Program-made: the position numbers and the translations under genes
From: JAWHTC01 sp032586155
GTDB taxonomy: Bacteria > Pseudomonadota > Alphaproteobacteria > Rhodobacterales > Rhodobacteraceae
Direction of reading: 5' to 3'
NCBI RefSeq assembly: GCF_032586155.1
Contig: NZ_JAWHTC010000003.1
Location: 124,001 to 188,000, forward strand
Length of the DNA: 64,000 nt
The notes under the pieces: model-generated
The model's input: only the letters and a program-made list of their open reading frames with translations
Databases searched by the model: none
Told to the model about the DNA's origin: nothing
In this document: in pieces, positions 62,338 to 64,000 of the stretch
Layout: each line of letters opens with the position of its first letter
How positions within the stretch are numbered: position 1 is the first letter of the stretch

Positions 62338-62934
62338 ATGACTGATGCACTGAAAACCTACATGAGCCGCAATGTGCCGCGCTATACAAGCTATCCGACA
62401 GCCCCGCACTTCTCAAAGGCGATTGGCTCAAAGGAGTATGCACACTGGCTTGCGGCGCTACCGCCTGAGAAGCCTGTTTCTCTCTATTTGCATGTTCCCT
62501 ACTGCCGCGAGCTTTGCTGGTATTGCGGATGCAATATGAAGCTGGCCAAGAAAGATGCGCCGGTCGCGCAATATGCGCAGACGCTTAACCGGGAGATCGA
62601 TCTTTTGGCCGGGCATCTGCCGGACCGTATGGCCATCACTCATCTGCATTGGGGTGGGGGGACACCGACGGCGCTGGTGCCCGATGATCTGGAGCGCGCG
62701 ATGCAGGCCGTGCGGGCCAATTTCAACATCACCGCCGACGCCGATTGACAATGATCCAACGGATCGGACAGTTGGGCTTCACCCGCGCCAGTTTCGGCGT
62801 GCAGGAATTTGACCCTAAAGCTCAGAAAGCGATCAACCGCATACAGCCGCCTGATATGGTGCGCCATTCAGTCGATGGATTGCGCGCGGCAGGGGTGGCG
62901 GGCATTAACTTCGATTTGATCTACGGTCTCGGAT
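62338..62934 (+). pseudogene. hemN: Broken oxygen-independent coproporphyrinogen oxidase (hemN)
   Basis: The first ~136 residues of HemN from MTDALKTYMSRNVPRYTSYPTAP, with the radical-SAM site HVPYCRELCWYCGC and LHWGGGTPTALV. After ITADAD (62747) a small deletion breaks the frame; the match goes on in another frame at MIQRIGQLGFTRASFGVQEFDPKAQKAIN to FDLIYGL (about 62930). There the sequence changes to an IS110 piece. More than half the enzyme is missing. HemN makes haem without oxygen and often belongs to FNR-type anaerobic regulons. The start could also be at 62320. Confidence 0.9.
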
Positions 62935-63366
62935 CTGATTGGTCAATTGGGTTGTGATGGCCAGGAGTTGCGTGCGAGCTGCAACCAACGACCGGATCAG
63001 CATCGCTTCGAACGACTTAACCCTGACGGCCTTATAGAAGCCAGTTTCGGCAAGTCTGGCCAACCCTTCGGCATCGTTTGCGTCGGTCTTGTTCAACGTC
63101 TCGCCCAAAATCTTCTGTGCGTGCCGTGCCTCGATGTAAATTGCCGGAAGCCCTTCCCCCGTCAAGGCATGAAAGAACCAAGTGGCAAGTGGACCGGTTT
63201 CAAAAACGACCCTCAAGGGATCGTGTGCGTGCTTGCGAACAATCTGCGCAATAATCTCGGGGTCGGAGGGGCATTTCCCGCGCCAAATTCTTTTACCGTC
63301 TTCCCGGATCGCGATCGCGGTATCCTTCAGCGAAACGTCAAGCCCTATACGCTGGCCCATGCTCAA
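62935..63366 (-). pseudogene. IS110-family transposase, N-terminal fragment
   Basis: About 145 residues of a DEDD transposase: IGLDVSLKDTAIAIREDG (first Asp), VVFETGPLATWFFHAL (Glu), KTDANDAEGLARL (Asp pair). The C-terminal serine domain is absent, and the fragment abuts the broken hemN. It probably truncated hemN by insertion followed by deletion. Confidence 0.88.
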
Positions 63367-63459
63367 TCTCCATCTATTGCTTCGAACAAGACCCTTTTCG
63401 GATCACGCTCTGAATCATACCGAAGAAAAAGCATTCCGATGCCATGAAGGAAACGGCGA

Positions 63460-63719
63460 GACAGAGCGATTACCCCATGTTCTGCGATCCCTCCTCACCA
63501 TGGCAGAAAGGGACGGTCGAGAACACCAATCGACGCGCAAGAAGATGGTTGCCGAGGAAGCGCGACATCACGGCACTCACTGATCATGACTTGAAGATGA
63601 TCAGTGACTGCCTCAACGACACCCCCCGCAAATGTCTCGGATGGAAAACGCCCGCTGAGGTCTTCCGCGAAAAGATGATGGAAGAAATGGGGCGATCCCC
63701 TTACCCTCAGAGGCAATAG
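63460..63719 (+). pseudogene. IS30-family transposase, C-terminal fragment
   Basis: The last ~85 residues of an IS30 transposase: FCDPSSPWQKGTVENTNRRARRWLPR (contains the catalytic Glu) and DCLNDTPRKCLGWKTPAEVF. The catalytic Asp residues lie in the missing N-terminal part. It lies between the IS110 fragment and an IS3 element. Confidence 0.88.
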
Positions 63720-63728
63720 GAGTCGCGG

Positions 63729-64000
63729 TGATCTGATCCCCGCAAACTGGACCGTCTGAAGCTGGAGTTTTCCGCTACGATTTCCTGGCTGGGAGAGGAG
63801 CGGACTCACATGAAGGCATCGAAGTTTTCGGACGCGCAGAAAGCGTTCATCATCAAGCAGGGCGAGGAAGGCACGCCGGTGTCTGAGATCTGCCGCAAGG
63901 CAGGCATCAGCCAGGCGACCTACTTCAATTGGAAGAAGAAGTATGCCGGCCTTTTGCCGACCGAGATGAAGCGGTTGAAGCAGCTCGAGGATGAGAATGG
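63729..64000 (+). mobile_element. Left end of an IS3-family element (runs off the window)
   Basis: A typical IS3-type end, TGATCTGATCCCCGCAAACTGG, begins at about 63729 and is followed by a transposase orfA start. The rest lies beyond the window. Confidence 0.7.
63810..64000 (+). CDS. IS3-family transposase OrfA (partial)
   Basis: 63 visible residues of an IS3 OrfA: FSDAQKAFIIKQGEEGTPVSEICRKAGISQATYFNWKKKY is the helix-turn-helix, followed by the leucine-zipper start (EMKRLKQLEDEN). GAGAGGAGC lies before the ATG. The reading frame is open at the right edge. The sequence favours the IS407-like or a related group. Confidence 0.9.
   Translation, partial: MKASKFSDAQKAFIIKQGEEGTPVSEICRKAGISQATYFNWKKKYAGLLPTEMKRLKQLEDEN

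Noticed and set aside
1..64000. tRNA, rRNA or CRISPR loci
   Set aside because: Looked for along the whole window; none seen by eye. A covariance-model scan would be needed to exclude small RNAs.

Overview
The window looks like part of a large, mosaic, self-transmissible repABC plasmid of an alphaproteobacterium, most likely a Rhodobacterales (roseobacter-type) host. The reasons are the repA-repB-repC cassette with two perfect repABC-type parS palindromes, a VirB/VirD4 type IV secretion locus with a VirD2-like relaxase, and a long block of DUF736/DUF3768/ArdC-type accessory genes. No rRNA, tRNA or CRISPR array was seen. Base composition changes visibly between blocks: the backbone is GC-rich, while the defence cassettes and the chlorite/chlorate cassette are lower in GC.

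Layout. 1-2338: end of virB11, two small genes and virB6. 2415-6767: a complete type II CBASS anti-phage system (DncV-like nucleotidyltransferase, Cap2 E1/E2, Cap3 JAB peptidase and a divergent Cap15-like membrane effector) lying between the virB genes and virD4. 6881-11806: virD4, relaxase and mobC, preceded by a candidate oriT with a perfect 20-bp inverted repeat. 12285-15090: small hypothetical, thermonuclease and DUF2493 genes. 16011-27001: a four-gene nuclease cassette made of an OLD-family ATPase-nuclease, a UvrD-like helicase, a YhaO-like phosphoesterase and a YhaN-like SMC-type ATPase. Its helicase is split by a clean IS66 insertion with an 8-bp duplication. 27161-41445: a minus-strand accessory block (DUF736, a DarB-like methylase/strawberry-notch helicase, PrlF-YhaV toxin-antitoxin, large ParB-like protein, ArdC antirestriction) whose genes are separated by recurring short hairpins. 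41723-42925: Fic enzyme preceded by 13-bp-phased repeats. 42997-46659: two parS sites, repC, ctRNA, repB, repA. 46897-47509: vapBC. 47571-50341: serine recombinase, DUF1612 regulator, hemerythrin protein.

50528-64000 is an insertion-sequence-bounded catabolic island. A LysR regulator remnant is broken by a 1051-bp IS5-family element with a 9-bp duplication. Then comes a chlorite dismutase gene and a type II DMSO-reductase operon (alpha, beta, TorD chaperone, mono-haem cytochrome c), under a near-ideal FNR-type promoter. Mrp, a CMD-family gene, moeA (with its own FNR-like site), a DUF2478 gene and a broken hemN follow. The right side is a stack of ISL3, IS110, IS30 and IS3 pieces. Together these would allow chlorate or perchlorate respiration: molybdoenzyme, electron donor, maturation chaperone, molybdenum-cofactor supply, and detoxification of the chlorite product to chloride and oxygen.

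The most interesting points are the OLD-helicase-YhaO-YhaN cassette, which may be an extended Gabija-like defence system and has been switched off here by IS66; the CBASS that pairs a DncV-type cyclase with a Cap15-type effector; the unusual chlorate/perchlorate-type reductase operon with a small cytochrome c and an apparent Asn at the usual His ligand position of FS0; and the repeated hairpins ahead of the accessory and anti-restriction genes.
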